Positions 1-12,865 are shown, numbered from the stretch's first letter. The stretch is 64,000 nt of DNA from Alentia gelatinosa (GCA_950022655.1 OX465584.1:26447469-26511468), one strand, 5' to 3'. The notes: generated from the letters alone by a model not told the origin. Numbers and translations are program-made.

Positions 1-1655
1 CATTGGCTCCGGTTGGATCTAATGAACGATTATTCTCTATTACACATCACGAATTGAAACATCTTGCATTATAACCTTCTCCCTCACTGACATGAGAGTT
101 GGGTTAATTGCACTTGTATAAGAAGCCTTAGAAGGTCTGTATAGATCGACTTGGTGACTTTTCCTCGAGGCAAGTACCATTCAATCAGGGGGTAAAATCA
201 AATCTTGTACACACAAAGGAATTCTATAAAAAGACGACAGGATCTGTTGTTGATTTATGTGGTAAAACCCACGTGTGTGTTTATCATCCTGTTAAAGCCG
301 GTGAGTTGAGACAGGGTAGATCTTATCTTCTGAGATACATATCTGGGTATCTGGGAATTACATTAACTTTACTATGCATCTATTGCGCAGTCCCTATTGA
401 AAAACATGGGGACCCAGTAAACCACTACCCATTGATTCTAATCTGTTGGATCCTATAACTATTGATTAAGGATTTGAAATCTATTGATTATGGGAAAAAC
501 AACAGCTTTGTATTCCCACTGTAAATGGAAAGAGAAAAAGTCCCTAATGATGGACCATGTAACATGGCAATTCCTGGTTTTAATTTATATGTGAAGATTG
601 ATGATGAATACTCTCGCTCGTGTAGTGCTATGCATTAACCACTCGTGCTTTACAATCGCGCTGCATGATTCAGGCTCATCCCGTGGTCAGATGATCTGTC
701 GACCACCTGCTGGCATTCACTTCGTATATTATTAAGCACCTCTGATCGTTATCAACGTGAGGTTTTTGTGGGTTTTTTTAAATCGACGTGAGATGCTGGT
801 ACGAGTGTCATACTTCAGATAACACAACTAACTTGTCATGAAACCTTAAGTTTAACTGCTGTTCTTTGTCAAAGTTTTGAGAATGTCACGGTTTGGTTAT
901 CATTGTTTGTTTGTTTTGGGTTTAACGTCTCAGGGGACCCTGAGGGTATATAGGGACTCATTATGAGGACGCTGACTGGTGACAACCTGGGTCTTATAGT
1001 AAAACTTCGATAAAATAAGATGATGTTAAATAGCCACTAACCAAACACTACTCACAACTTCTCAATGGTTGTATCCATACTTTTAATTGTTACACTTATT
1101 GTTCGTACATACTGTTCAATGGTTCAATTTGTGATCATCTCGGTTATTGTCCTACTAGTTTCGGCCTTGTCAGCCTTCTTCAGGGACCAGATGGATAATG
1201 AGCTGATGTGGGAGAGTCACTAGCTTATATGCCCTCATAAAATAAAGTTCAAGGGACAGGGGAAATTACTTTCGTTTAATCGAGGTTTGTTATAACCGAG
1301 TTTTGCATTGACATGAATAAAACATTGTAAAAACTCCCTTAAATACATCTGAAACCTGTTTCTTTCTCTTTAATAAATCCAAATAAGATAGCAAAGTACA
1401 CAATTCTAATATTCGTGTTAACAGATTATTTGCTGGTGGTAGGGGTTTGAGATTCACTATGAATTATGTGTTCAAAATTGTTGCTTTATTTGATAGGCAG
1501 AATGACACTTGACGAAGTGATAATTACTTTGTCGCATCCGAGTTTTGCTCTGAAATGCTTTCTAATAACCGATTTTCTGTACTACAGAAATGTATGTAAA
1601 ATTAACGGGCCCGGCCAAATTATAACCAATGTTATATTCTACTTGTATCCATGCT
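1..1655. other. Non-coding stretch with repeat remnants
   Basis: No exon-like segment was seen. About 385-440 resembles part of the body of the foldback element at 13.9 kb: a CCATTGAAAA-like motif followed by an AGTAAACCA-like motif. About 900-1000 holds a GTTTGTTTGTTTTGGGTTTAACG motif of the kind found at the end of dispersed SINE-like repeats, also partly present at 3.06 kb and, in reverse, at 16.79 kb. Confidence 0.4.
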
Positions 1656-1661
1656 GTAAGA

Positions 1662-1768
1662 AGCTGAGGTCAGAGGTCAGCGCCGCGTACTGCTCGGCCA
1701 TGCGGGCGCCGCCCACAGAGCCGCCACGCACGCGGCTCCACCACCTCATCGCCGACCTACATGTCTGA
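1662..1768 (+). CDS. Probable 3'-terminal coding exon of an unidentified gene (partial)
   Basis: A short stretch with sharply higher GC and strongly GC-biased third codon positions ends in TGA at 1766-1768. It encodes a tail reading KKLRSEVSAAYCSAMRAPPT and ending TRLHHLIADLHV. A canonical AATAAA follows 16 bases after the stop. The likely splice acceptor is the TAAG at about 1658-1661, but other AGs just downstream (after GAAG or GTCAG) are possible, so the start is uncertain by up to about 20 bases. No upstream exon was recognised between 1 and 1660, so the rest of the gene presumably lies off the left edge. I do not recognise the protein. The opposite strand also has a short open frame here, but with poorer codon bias and no matching splice sites. 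Confidence 0.45.
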
Positions 1769-1783
1769 TGAGATCTGTTTAGA

Positions 1784-1789
1784 AATAAA
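1784..1789 (+). other. Polyadenylation signal of the left-edge gene
   Basis: Canonical AATAAA 16 bases past the TGA of the candidate terminal exon. The position fits a very short 3' UTR on the plus strand. Confidence 0.45.
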
Positions 1790-4700
1790 ACTGTGTTTAG
1801 AATCTCCCCATGGTCTTCAGCTTTAGATTTTCCGTCACCAAACTTCTACCTCCTGGAGAGATCGAAGATTCTTATATCTCATATCAACGGTCTATTTGTT
1901 TGTTCAAATGACTTGCATATTAGAAATCTTTAATTAATGATTACACCAAAAAGACAAGAATAAAAATAAAAACTAGAGACCATGGGTACTGATAGTACAT
2001 GTACACATGACTGGAGTGTGGACATCTAGATGTACCACCCACCACAACCTCCAAACAGGATAGAAAAACCCTCTCCAATTATCTCTAATCCTGTTTGTGT
2101 AATGTAATTTGTTTCTTCGTTTCTCTGTATAAAATGGTTATGGTGGTAGACCACATTTATCTCACCCCTGGTACAGGTTTAGCCATAGGAATAACATTAA
2201 AAATGTATATGTAAAGTGCAAATACTACGCCTTGGTCATAGTAGGGTCATAATTGACTGGCCAATCAGCTGCCATAAATTTAGAGAGTAGGCAAGACATC
2301 AACATGGAAGTTTATACATTCCTAACTGGATTTTCTTAAAAAATTTCAAGAATAGTGATGCTATTTAATGTTGGTGAAAGGGGTGACATATTGGATCAGT
2401 CAACATGCACTTTTCACAGAATGTAGGAATAACATATTACATGTATCTAAACAAAAAGGGGGAAAATTATAGCATATCATATCATGTGATGAAACAATCA
2501 AAGTATGGGTCCAAACAACAATATGCTCGTTTCTTAACAGTTTATACGGACACTATAGCCCGTGCTTCCGCACACATAGCCCTGCCACCGACACCCGTCC
2601 GTAAAGAGTTCAGGGTTTTAAGTAAATCAGAGGCCCCGTTATGGCAGTGCATGGCTTGAAGCGTGACTAAGTGTAAACAACGTTCACCTATGAAGGGCCG
2701 CCAAATGGCATTTTGTAAGTGAGAAATATCACATTTTCATTTATAGGGACACCGATTGTGGGTGTCAGAATTGCGAAATTTCTCGGTGGGATTTCCAGAA
2801 TTAACATAATTCGGCCAAAGCCTCCGTACTTAATTTCAGAACTCTCACCTCGAATCTCCACAATTATGCCTGAAATCTATTTTATCCTTTTGTTGTTTCT
2901 AAACGAGCACTTCGCCTCCTTTTGGAAGATGTTTTTTCGTTCTTCTTGGTTTATAAACAAGATGCATGATGAGCATTTTTGTACCGAAACCCTGAAAATT
3001 ATGCACCTCTGACTCGAATATACTTTGTGAACCATCGATAATCACAACTCAGTGGTGATTTTGGGCTGTTTGGGTAGCTAAATGTCCAATATGTTCTATT
3101 ATACTAACTTTGGTTCTCACGGTGATCGAACCTATGAGATGAATCTAGGTAGAAATATCAACCCTACATATTTAACGAGATGAGAGTTCTTTTTAGCTCC
3201 CACACCACCAGTGGTGATTGCTTGAGACAAAAAGGTAAATGCCTTACACTCCCCATTTGTGGTGTGAGTCACAGGGGAGCGGCCCTGAACATCTTTTGAG
3301 TTCAGTGCTTGCAGGAACTCAATGGTTATGTTGGGGCGTTTAAAAAAAAAATCATTTAATGTAGTTTCGCACAGCTGATTCGACGTTTTCTCCTGTTTTA
3401 TTTCATCATTTTATTAGTTTTGTATCTATTTAGTCATGATAGAAGGTTATGGTTAATTGTATCTGAAAAACTCAGTTAACTTCATCACGGACTTGAATGA
3501 GCTGGACTGGAAACACAATACTGCTGACAGTAGGTCGTTTTCTAGTGTTATTGAAAAAAATAGGTATATACTTGAAAATGACAACTAAATAGTTTATCAA
3601 GTATCGGTGAACAGGAAGTGCTTTTGACAGAATTTTGCCAATTCTGTCGTGTCCAGATCAAATACACTGAATTTAGAGAGCTTCCCTCTCCTACACTCAC
3701 CCAAACTCTGCCATTTGTTTAAAAATTCCCAGCAGGGCTAGGAACATAATTCCAAGGTTTCAACTTGGGGGAGACAGCTACATACTTTATTAAGGCCTGG
3801 TGGGTGGGGAGAATTTTCATAACTTTGAGTTTTCATGGGTGATCATGTAAACATAAGTGATCTCTGAGGGGCTCTATCAGCTAAAGTCGCACAAACTTTC
3901 CCATTTCAACCCTTGGTGAATGGGTCTGGTGTTAGTTTTATCTTACAAATCACTCAAACGTGGTCGAGGCAGAGAGAACGTTGAACAAACATGGCACTGC
4001 TCCTGGTTTCCTATTCATTGCGTACAAGTCCCTGCCTCCATTGAGAGATGCAGTACAATGTCTAATGCCATTCCAGCACGACCTCAGTGACAGCTGATAG
4101 TGGTAGGCATTATGCTGTACTGAAAGGTACTGATGCTACACTCTGGACTTTGATGTGTTTTGTAAAATGATCTACCTGTCTAGTGATAGATGTCTGAGCT
4201 AGGTTCAAATTGCAGGATTGATAATACGAGTCTGTGTTACAAACTGCGCTATCACCGTAACAACCTCATCAGATTGTGTTACAGGGCTGCCGCAAATTGG
4301 GGATGTCGAAATTTCTCTTACTTGTCTCTGTCGAATTTCATGTTTCCCTGACAAATGACACAAAAACATCTTATAGTACCTTGCCTAACAGCCTTTCTTT
4401 TCATCCATTTATTTCATTTGAGGACACCGTACCTTTAGACGTTTGGAACCTTTCTCTGTTGGAAATTTAATGGTGTGATCTTAGCAAGGCACCTTATATT
4501 TGAAACAGCCCCGTCAGAAGGGACGCCTATATCCGACAAGATGGCAATGGATGGGTTCGGCCAGCTTCCAGCTTCTCATTCTTTTAACATTCGGCGGTGA
4601 AGAGGTATTTTCAAATTGTTAGAATGATCCTCGAATCAAATGCCGTTTCAACAAGTGGGATTTCAGGAAATCCTCAAGGTTGACGGCCATCAAAATACAC

Positions 4701-7700
4701 AAGTATGAAGATGCGAATGATAATAATAGATTACCTTATGTTTTATTAGATTCTACCAGTAAGTGTCATATTAGTGTCACTGATTTATTGCCTTACCTAC
4801 TCACCTACTACCCTTGTATTGAAGGAAAACTGATTCTGGATTGACAAATTCCTGAGTTTCGAGGTGAGGGTTCCAGAAAATGTTCATAAGGCTGTCAGGT
4901 GTGATTTCTGGATCTCTCACCGTAATATTCAGGAATTCTGATATCAGTAATCAGTTTCCCTATGATTATTATATACATTGAAAATATGTCATATTTCTCA
5001 CTTATGAAAATGCCAATTCGACTGCCGTTAGATCTGAATGTTTATGCTTCACTTTGTGAACTGCCATAACAGGGTATCTGATTGGCTGAGACCATGTCAC
5101 ATGGTCACCATTAGTTTAAAACTCTGATCCTTGGTACGAAACTACCCTTGATGCAAGACACTGATTATCTGAAGAGGCAAAATAAGTACAACCTCCAACT
5201 ACCTGATGCGAAACATAAACCTGGCAGCGGTGCATAACTGTGGAGTGTTCAGCTGGAAGTACGCCATGTAAAAAAAATGTCAACATATTTAGTACGTATA
5301 GCCAGCTACACTGGCGTTATATTTTCACGTCTATCATGTGTATCACACAAAGGTTGGCACCACGATTTATGGACGCCTTGAGCCCAGGACGATTTGAGCC
5401 CTGAACTACTTGAGCCTTTCTGTGGACGCCTTGAGCCTACCCGGTAGACGCCTTGAGCCTAACACTTTTTGGTGGTCTTGAGCCTCTAGGTGTAAAAACT
5501 TTGAAAAGTGGACTTAAAATGGTTTATTGTCATAAATACACAACCCTAACCCTTACCCAACCCTATTCTAACCCTAACCTGCCAGTCGGAACTAAAATAG
5601 GGGTAGGCTCGAGGCGTCCACGTTTTCGGGCTGACAGAGGGCTCAAACGGTAAAAGGCTCAAGGCGTCCAATTCCCGGCACCACATAAAAAATATGTATT
5701 GTCAACGTTTTGTTTACTAAATTAGCTTTATGTTCTATTACGACTATTTGCGTAACATAATGTTGTTTTATGTTGTGTCACTTATTAACATATTTGTACA
5801 CGTTTACGTACAAAAAAAACAAAATTAAAAAGAAATTCCGATTCCACATTTTATCTATGTTTTCTATGTTGACGTTTTATTAGTGGTCCCTGACGTAGGC
5901 AGATCTGCCGGAACATGCAGGACAACGCTAGGCAATAAGCAACCAACTGTAACCGAACAGCATTAAACAACAAGTTGTGAGTACTTAATGGTTGGTGCTT
6001 GCCCGAACAAACAGTTTTATTAGTAACTACGCATACCGAATTCCGATACGGAGGAAAGACGTCAACATTTTACGCCATTGTGACTGTATCATTATGTATC
6101 TTCTGCTAGGTTAAGTCAATCATCAAGATAAATCTGTTTCCTGCCAGGTGTTATTTTTTTTCATATTATAACTTCTAAAAATTGCTGTGAGTACAATGAA
6201 GAGATTTATTTAGTAATCTCAGTCACAGATAAGGTGGGAGATAGTGCCTTATAGTAAACTGTTTATAACTACAGATTGGTTTTTTTATAAGGGACATGAG
6301 AGTTGATCACTGAGGGCACTCGTGTCGGCTAACAGCACATCGTAATCTCCGTGACCTGTCAGTGCTCCCCTTGCACCACGTCAGAGATGATAAACTCATC
6401 ACTAGAATCCAACATGTTTTACTACCCAAGAAAAGGTGGTTGGCAAATACTGTAAAGCAAGATCCAATACATTTTTTTTTTTTAATTTGTCAAGCCCACA
6501 CTCTTACAGGGAAGTTGAGCTACTCATTTTTATGAGTCTTGTGACTCAACTTTTCTTTTCTACTCGCGTTACACCGTCGCCCGGTTCCTGTTACAAAACA
6601 CTTGTGCGGACTTGGTGTTTGTTCTTCAGAAAGGCCCGGCGTGACTACGTACGGCTCCGTATCAATGGGCTTGACTCTGCCGATCCTTTCTTTCATAAAA
6701 AAATACAAATCCTGGTCGAGCTTGAGGTGATCAAGTCTGACCCCGATCATTCTAGTGTGACTCATTGCGGCCCTGCTGCTCCCATGAGATTATTACCCAG
6801 TTATAAGATTTGTGGACCAAAGTACGCCCATTCCCCCAGCAGATCTTTCGGGCCACTTGGACTCTGAATCTCTTTAACAACCCAGTAATGTAAGATACCG
6901 AAACAGGAACTGAAACTACCTTCGGGCAAAAAAGACAGCAGAAATGTCAAAGCACTGATATATTAAAGTTGGGGGAACACTTTAAGTATTCCTACAACAC
7001 ATGAGCATTATTTAGTTAAGGCCGTTGATCTGTCAAATATTGCAGTCTGATAAAATGCCATCACACCTAACGTGTGGACAGTGGGTATGATCTCAAGGCT
7101 GTTGGGTTTTTGGTGTACAAATTATGACTACTGGGACAAATTGGAGTGTTGTAATATCAAGTATGCGCTGTCTAGTTGATAATTGTTTCGGTATATGATG
7201 ACAAGGCCTGCCAATGTGTCACCCATAAAAGTTGTGATTATGATGTGGGGAAATCCCCTGGTCATGGTGAATCAGGCTGCTGACTGCAACTTTGAGCCAA
7301 TAAGAAAGCCGAAAGGTGGGCTGATGCATTAAGGTGGCCAATGCATGGGCTGGAAGTATTGATTAGTTCTTAATCGTATGGACACGCTGGCGAAAGTTAA
7401 TGAGCTTGTGCTGACATCAGCTTCTGGGAAGCTGGATAAAAGACGGTGCAGACAGACATTCAAGGTCAGACCTGGCCGAGGGTTGACTGCTGCCGGAGGG
7501 AGGAACATTGCCTGATGGACGGAAGACAAGCAAGCTGCACGGCAGGCTCTGGGAGTCTGACGGTCACCGAGAGCAGCGATGCAGAACGGAGTCGGGTCTG
7601 GGACAGGCTCTGGTGGGCGCGATTCGGGGAAGATGCTGCTCACCTGCATCACGGTCGGTGGGAATCATTCAGGGTTGATTCTGAGTGGTGAGCATTACAG

Positions 7701-8822
7701 GGAGCAGCTGATTCGCATCTAAAGGTATGAGCTACATCTAGTCGATCGAGGACAGGGTCTTCTGGAGGTGTGAGCATCAGGATGAGGAACTGGGCTAAGG
7801 TAATTACTACCATGGTAGAGACAGAGAGAAGTAACTGACATTGAGTATCGATAGAGTAGCGTTGGTACAGACGATCTGTGGGTATTGGCATGCTGAACAC
7901 TAGGTCATGACAGACAGGTTATCGAAGATCCCGGAGAGAATTTATATCCAGGGGATATCTGAAGAGTGTACCTGCTTCCCTGGGGAACTTTTAGTATTGT
8001 GAGAAATACTGTACTGTGGACCTTTTTGTGCTTGTGACATGACGATTAAAGATTGGATCCTGAAGAGTTTGAAGTTTGTGTTCTCCGTTACCAGCCAAGG
8101 GGGTTAATGCTAACATATTACTGAGGCGATATGCATGTTCAACCCACCAAATTCGAGCTATGACACCACAGAATATAAAGCAATCACTGCATTATCTCTG
8201 GAAATAACCTAAACGGGTGCTATAAATGTCATTTAAGGTCAAAGGAAACATTGTCATGTACGTGTTTGGCCGAATATTTTGCGTAACCAAGGAGATAGGT
8301 TGTACCCCCAGCCAAGTGAAAACACATTAAAATCAAAGAAGCCCACCAGGGGATGGGGAGTAGGCCATCATAGACAATAATTCAAAGTTTGATCACATTT
8401 GATCTAATTCAAATTAAGACTTCAATGTTTAATATGCCTTATGAGTCTGACCATCACTCACAGTGTTGATATAGTGTTTGATTTTAAACAGCCAACACGG
8501 TGAATGGTTTATCTTGTCTGGCACCATTTCCTCCTCTGGGATAAGGTTCAATGTATCACTAAGACCTTTACTATGATATCAATGGTTACTTTTTGTCACC
8601 TATATTACCCTTCTGCATCAATCATGTACGTCACAATCTATACAATAAATGCGTTTTTGAAACTGCTGAGTGTCTTTATTTGTCAAGTGGTTAACACCCT
8701 GAGAAATCCACTTTGATCTGAAGGTTATAGCAATAAATGAGGAGGACGGCTTTTACCATACACAAAATGATATAATATATATTTTAAAGGTAAAGATTGG
8801 CAGAGATCTACATCGGTCTTAC
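1790..8822. other. Long gene-poor stretch, repeats only
   Basis: Open frames here (for example 6436-6867 plus, 7329-7652 minus) have no splice context, no recognisable motif and no codon bias like the real exons nearby. A SINE-like repeat related to 31.58-31.77 kb lies at about 3060-3260, sharing an ACTAACTTTGG motif and a TATGAGATGAAT motif. A TGGACGCC foldback element lies at 5370-5670. The missing membrane exons of the ZIP gene were searched for on the minus strand in this interval without success. Confidence 0.5.
5370..5670. mobile_element. TGGACGCC foldback element with degenerate CCCTAA core
   Basis: The motif TGGACGCCTTGAGCC and close variants occur at about 5370, 5413 and 5442. Inverted copies (GGCTCAAGGCGTCCA type) occur at about 5606 and 5656, so the segment folds back on itself. 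Between the arms (about 5541-5585) is a degenerate run of CCCTAA-like units. A related fragment with the same GCTCAAGGCG arms lies at 35,945-36,055. No coding capacity is seen, so this is a non-autonomous element. Confidence 0.55.
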
Positions 8823-11800
8823 CTGAACCAATGGGCGGACGAGCTGGCTTCTCTTTTTTCCCTTTGCCACCACAGAGTGGATTCTGTAGCTGGTAGAGAA
8901 TCGTCGGAGACATACGCTGTAGCTTAGTACCGTTAGCCGGCTCCTGGGGTGAGAGTGAGTGATGCTCAAATATTTCCACCATTGTCAGACACTAAAATTC
9001 CAAGGGGAAAACACACACTTATTGTGAGATTTGATACAATGCTGACATGTAAGGGCGCTTGAATTGACTATCAATAAAATGTCTATTACGGGATTAGCGT
9101 CCAGTATTCGTTAATTACGGGAATATTGGACGGAGGCGACGTTCTCGCACTCGAGGTGATCCGCGTATCAAACAATGGCAAATTATCATGTGTTGCATAT
9201 CGTAAATCAAAATGTAAACTTACAAACTTTTCCTGTACATCTTTAGCTATATATTGATCTTTATTTTAAGTTTTTACGTCATTTATTGACAGAGTTCTGA
9301 CATTTTTTAAACAATGGCTAGTAGTTTACTGTCAATGGGTACTTTGTATATGATGGATAAAAAATAGAAAGGTTACACATGTAATCAGCCTCCCATCATC
9401 ACTACAGCTGTTCAATCCATACCACAATACAAGGCATTTCAACCAACTTGCAATGGACTTGTTACAGGTGATACTGTGATAACTGCAGTAAATGATTATG
9501 GCACTGTATTATTGCACTGTACTTGGCATCAAGTAGAGCAGACAGTGAATAATCCTTTAATTAAAAATAAATTCAAACATAATATGGTCTAATCTCTTCC
9601 CCATGTCAGCTGCATTGTTAAGGCAGATCCAACATTCACACAGCTAGCCAGTCGGGCTGCTGCACAGGCCAGGTGTATGGGTGTGAGGCTGTTGCCAACA
9701 TGGGCTTTTGCATCATGATTTGTATGGGCAGTAGCTAACAAGGCAGGAAAAACATTTTTGGGGGGCAAAATACAAACAACATATTTGGGGTTTTGCACAG
9801 CAAAGTGCACCACAATTGCTTAGCCCATCCACTCAGCCTGTCTATACACCCAGTATATCTCACATCATATATCTATGAATATTTAAGATATAGGTTCCAA
9901 TCTTTGATTAAATGTAAATAACTATTTTTTTTAATTATTAATTTCAATTTTCTACTGTGCAATATGCAAGGAGTAATCTTCGGCACTTTTAACAGAAATA
10001 TTATGTATCACTACATGTCTACCTGCTATGAATGAGTATACTTTGGAGTCATCATGACACCCTCTGGAATTTCATTTTCTTTGACACATAAGTCACTTCG
10101 GTTTAAACGAAATTCATTTTTGATAACTTAAGAAATCATTTGAGGTAGTAAATGTGTCTGACAGAATGCAGTTATAACTCAGGGATGTCAGTTTTGGTCA
10201 GGTAAAAAAAGTGAAAATATTTTTCATGTGAAATTTACTGCTTCGAAAAGACTGAATGCCTGTAGGCATTCCCTCTGGAATACCACATGGTTTACATAAT
10301 CATTCTATTGATGTAATAGATTAAAAAATAACTATCAACAATCATGAAAAAATATAGGCATCTAAAACAAAGTAACCTTATGAGAGTCAAACATTTTAAG
10401 ATGATTCCAAAAGGTCTAGCTGAGCACAAATGTCCTTTTCAAAAGAGAAATATCAGAAAGAATGTGTTTAGATTCTCACTAGAATGCTATACTTTGTTCT
10501 TCAAAAGGTATCTATTAACTCAATAAATATGATATATTTGGAATATCCAACTGTGAGTAATAATTGAACAATTAATTCTTAAACACTTGAATATATGAAA
10601 TATTATGCAGGTATATCTTCACCTAACAGCAGCTATGTTTAAATGGTTGGTATCTGGACGCCCCGCTTCGTAGCCAGCACGCCTTGGTTTTCAGCGGGTG
10701 ACGGACCGACTGGACACTTTTTTTAAAATTGATGTCAGAACTTTGTCAATAATTTACGTAGGATCTTGCAATAAACATCAATAGATAGCTAAATCTGAGC
10801 GAAAAACAGTTCGTGAGTTTATATTTTGATTCACGATAGGCAACATACAATTGTTTGTCATTGTTTGTTACACGGTTCGCCGCGAGGGCCGGTAACGCTC
10901 GGGGGCCGGAACAGCCTAGAGGCCGGTTAGACTAGGAATCATATCAGCTCAAGAAAACGAAGCGGGGCGTCCAATTTACGAAGCCGGGCGTCCAAAGCGT
11001 GTCGGCTACCGAGCAGGGCGTCCAGTATTCAAATGGTTATAGTAAAGGTCAATGTGGGCCTTTCCACAGAAAATCTCAATTTATTATAAGCAGTCTAACA
11101 ATCTGGCCTCTCATCAACCAGGCAGAATGAGCATTGATGGGAATATAATACATTACAATAAAATGTTTTTTACAGTATTTCTGGATGATAATTTATAGAA
11201 GTGTGGCCTAGCCAAAAACCCGCTGCAGTGTCTAAGTGGCAAACAAATCTGATGTATGCTTGCAATATTGGAGGTGTTCTTTCAATGACTGAAGGTTTCC
11301 AGAAAAATATGTAAATGCTATCTTCATGTAGAAATTTAACAAGTTGATAATCAACCATGGTATGCATGTTTCATCTTATATGGCATATCATGTTTCAATA
11401 ATTTGTCATGTAGAAAAATTCCATGACTGATGACCAAAATTCCATGATTTTGGGCAAATTTTCAAATTCCATGACTTCTCCATGACCACTTTCATTTTCC
11501 AGGTTTTCCCGTCTCCGTGGGAACCCTGGTCCATCGGTTACCCGCTGAAAACCGAAGCGTATCGTCCAGATACCAATTAGAACATATGAGTCACTGAGTT
11601 TTAATAGTTAATTCCTTTTTATAATTGCGCTATCATTCATCTATAGCCTGTATTCCACCAACAAGACAAAAACGTTGTTCAGCGCCCGTATAGCGGTTGC
11701 TGGCAGATCTGCTCTATTTTAATCATCTGTCGGGTTGGTGGAAGCACAAACCAGACGTTTCAGCAGGCGTCGGCTCTCCTGCCAGACGTTTCAAGACGTC

Positions 11801-12476
11801 TGTTGGAGGATACTGGGGGTCGTTGGAGTGTCGCTTCACGGTTGCTGAGCGTCTGGCAGGAGAGCCAGTTGAGATGCGCTTCCACCAACCAGATTTTTTC
11901 AGGCGATATCCCAGCCGATACTCCAATAGGCAATAACCCTCCAAAAGACGGAATTTGCCCATCTGATGCCAGTGATGCCGATGGGAATACCCTCTGTTTC
12001 TATAATATAGCATTATAGGCCAGTTATAAAACCAGAAACGAACTTACCTTTTGTGATTGACAATCATCTCCACTGCTACAATTAGATCTAGTAGATCGTC
12101 GTTCAGTCTCCGTGCGCAAGGTGGTTTCTACGATCGTCCCTTCTGATGGCCTTGCTCCCCGCGACTCGTACTTGTCGTGTCCATGGTCCCCCGACTCTGA
12201 CACTTTAGAAGCGGCATTCACTCTAATATTCTTAACAAGTTTAGTCAATTGGTTCACAGTCACAACCCCATCCGTACCGTATTCTTCCAACAACTTCTCA
12301 AGGAATTCATTTTCGTATACCTCTAAATTGTTGGCTGAGCGTCTCTCCCTCTGGAGCGCTGGAGACTGGGCCGAAACGTCTCGGTCAAATGAACTGGCGG
12401 TTTCCACTGGGGTAGGTATAATCTGGCACAAGAAGGAAAGTGCTATGAGAAAAACAAAGTTGTACTTGGTTGCCAT
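8823..12476 (-). CDS. ZIP (SLC39-type) metal transporter, N-terminal ectodomain exons (partial)
   Basis: Two minus-strand exons join in frame: 12476-12048 (143 codons, donor GTAAGT) and 8991-8823 (acceptor TTTTAG, donor GTAAGA, ends in phase 1). The chosen Met gives a clear signal peptide, MATKYNFVFLIALSFLCQII. An EF-hand-like helix-loop-helix follows (EFLEKLLEEYGTDG, then TVNQLTKLV), as in LIV-1-type ZIP proteins. Exon 2 reads CLTMVEIFEHHSLS, then SPTILYQLQNPLC. This matches the conserved cysteine-bounded end of the ZIP ectodomain (a C...EIF...H pattern, then CP.LL.QL....C). An arginine-rich site, RERRS, lies near residue 48. ZIP family members import Zn, Mn or Fe across membranes. The eight membrane helices and the HNFxDG and HELPHE motifs were not found in the window, so the gene is either continued off the left edge or truncated. 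An upstream in-frame ATG at 12575 is possible but would bury the signal peptide. Confidence 0.6.
10644..11579. mobile_element. Nested inverted-repeat element (TGGACGCCCCG family)
   Basis: The outer arms are TTGGTATCTGGACG near 10,647 and its inverse CGTCCAGATACCAA near 11,563. They continue inward with GGTTTTCAGCGGGT and its inverse ACCCGCTGAAAACC. An inner pair of arms (GGACGCCCCGCTTCGTAGCC and its inverses GAAGCGGGGCGTCC and GGGCGTCCAGTATT) closes a roughly 370-base core at 10,655-11,024. The core contains an AT-rich segment also present at about 9150-9310, 34,890-35,090 and 35,390-35,560, with the shared motif AAAATATAAACTTACAAACT or its inverse. No transposase frame was seen, so the element is non-autonomous. 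Confidence 0.6.
11720..11905. mobile_element. Foldback element in ZIP intron 1
   Basis: Left arm: GGTTGGTGGAAGC near 11,733, then GGCTCTCCTGCCAGACG near 11,771. Right arm: CGTCTGGCAGGAGAGCC near 11,848, then GCGCTTCCACCAACC near 11,877. The arms pair almost perfectly. This symmetry explains why similar open frames appear on both strands here, and none of them is treated as a gene. Confidence 0.6.
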
Positions 12477-12865
12477 CGTTAAAGCGTGCACATGTGAGCT
12501 TGTTGTCAGTCCACTCGTTTGTAACATGTGACATGCAAACTTCCTTCCACACGTGTCAATCGACGGCGTCAACAAACGCTTCAGTGGCCGCCGGAACTTC
12601 CCAACTGGTCCTCAACCTGTTGAGTGACACATATTTTGAAACACGCGGAATATAAGCTACAGCAGCAAACCGGAAATGCGTAATCGTAAATTGTCGCAAA
12701 AAAATTTTCTTCATTTGCATTAATATTCGATATATTTCTATGAGACTGCTAAAATGCGTATGTTATTCATTACCAAATGCACTGAATTGACCATGTAAGT
12801 AAAAGTATTTCCCAAAGATGTAGGAGTATGCAGTAAAACTGCAACCGTTCGGTGATATAAACAAC
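12477..12865. promoter_or_regulatory. Bidirectional promoter between ZIP gene and ankyrin gene 1
   Basis: The two start codons (12476 on minus, 12866 on plus) face away from each other across 389 bases. The interval holds an E-box CACGTG at 12550-12555 and CCGGAA ETS-type motifs at about 12,590 and 12,669. No strong TATA box is placed suitably for either gene. That both genes are driven from here is inferred from spacing and motifs. Confidence 0.55.

Larger units (their letters stand above)
8992..12047. other. Intron of the ZIP gene, repeat-rich
   Basis: No further exon is needed, because the flanking exons join in phase 0. The intron contains a fragment of a dispersed repeat at about 9150-9310, a large inverted-repeat element at 10,644-11,579 and a second foldback at about 11,720-11,905. 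Confidence 0.5.

Noticed and set aside
6436..6867. 143-codon plus-strand open frame
   Set aside because: Starts in a poly-T region, has no splice context, no recognisable motif and no GC-rich third positions; an opposite-strand frame of similar quality overlaps it.
7329..7691. Overlapping plus and minus frames in a slightly GC-rich stretch
   Set aside because: Neither strand shows a known motif or consistent splice sites. Possibly a decayed element, but not supportable as a gene.
9589..9813. Minus-strand frame with a vaguely ankyrin-like stretch (TPIHLACAAARLA)
   Set aside because: Short, lies inside the ZIP intron, has no matching splice phase and no second repeat.
11697..12018. Overlapping open frames on both strands
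   Set aside because: They are mirror images caused by the foldback at 11,720-11,905.
12112..12655. Plus-strand frames opposite ZIP exon 1
   Set aside because: Shadow frames of the minus-strand coding exon. Signal peptide and splice signals support only the minus strand.
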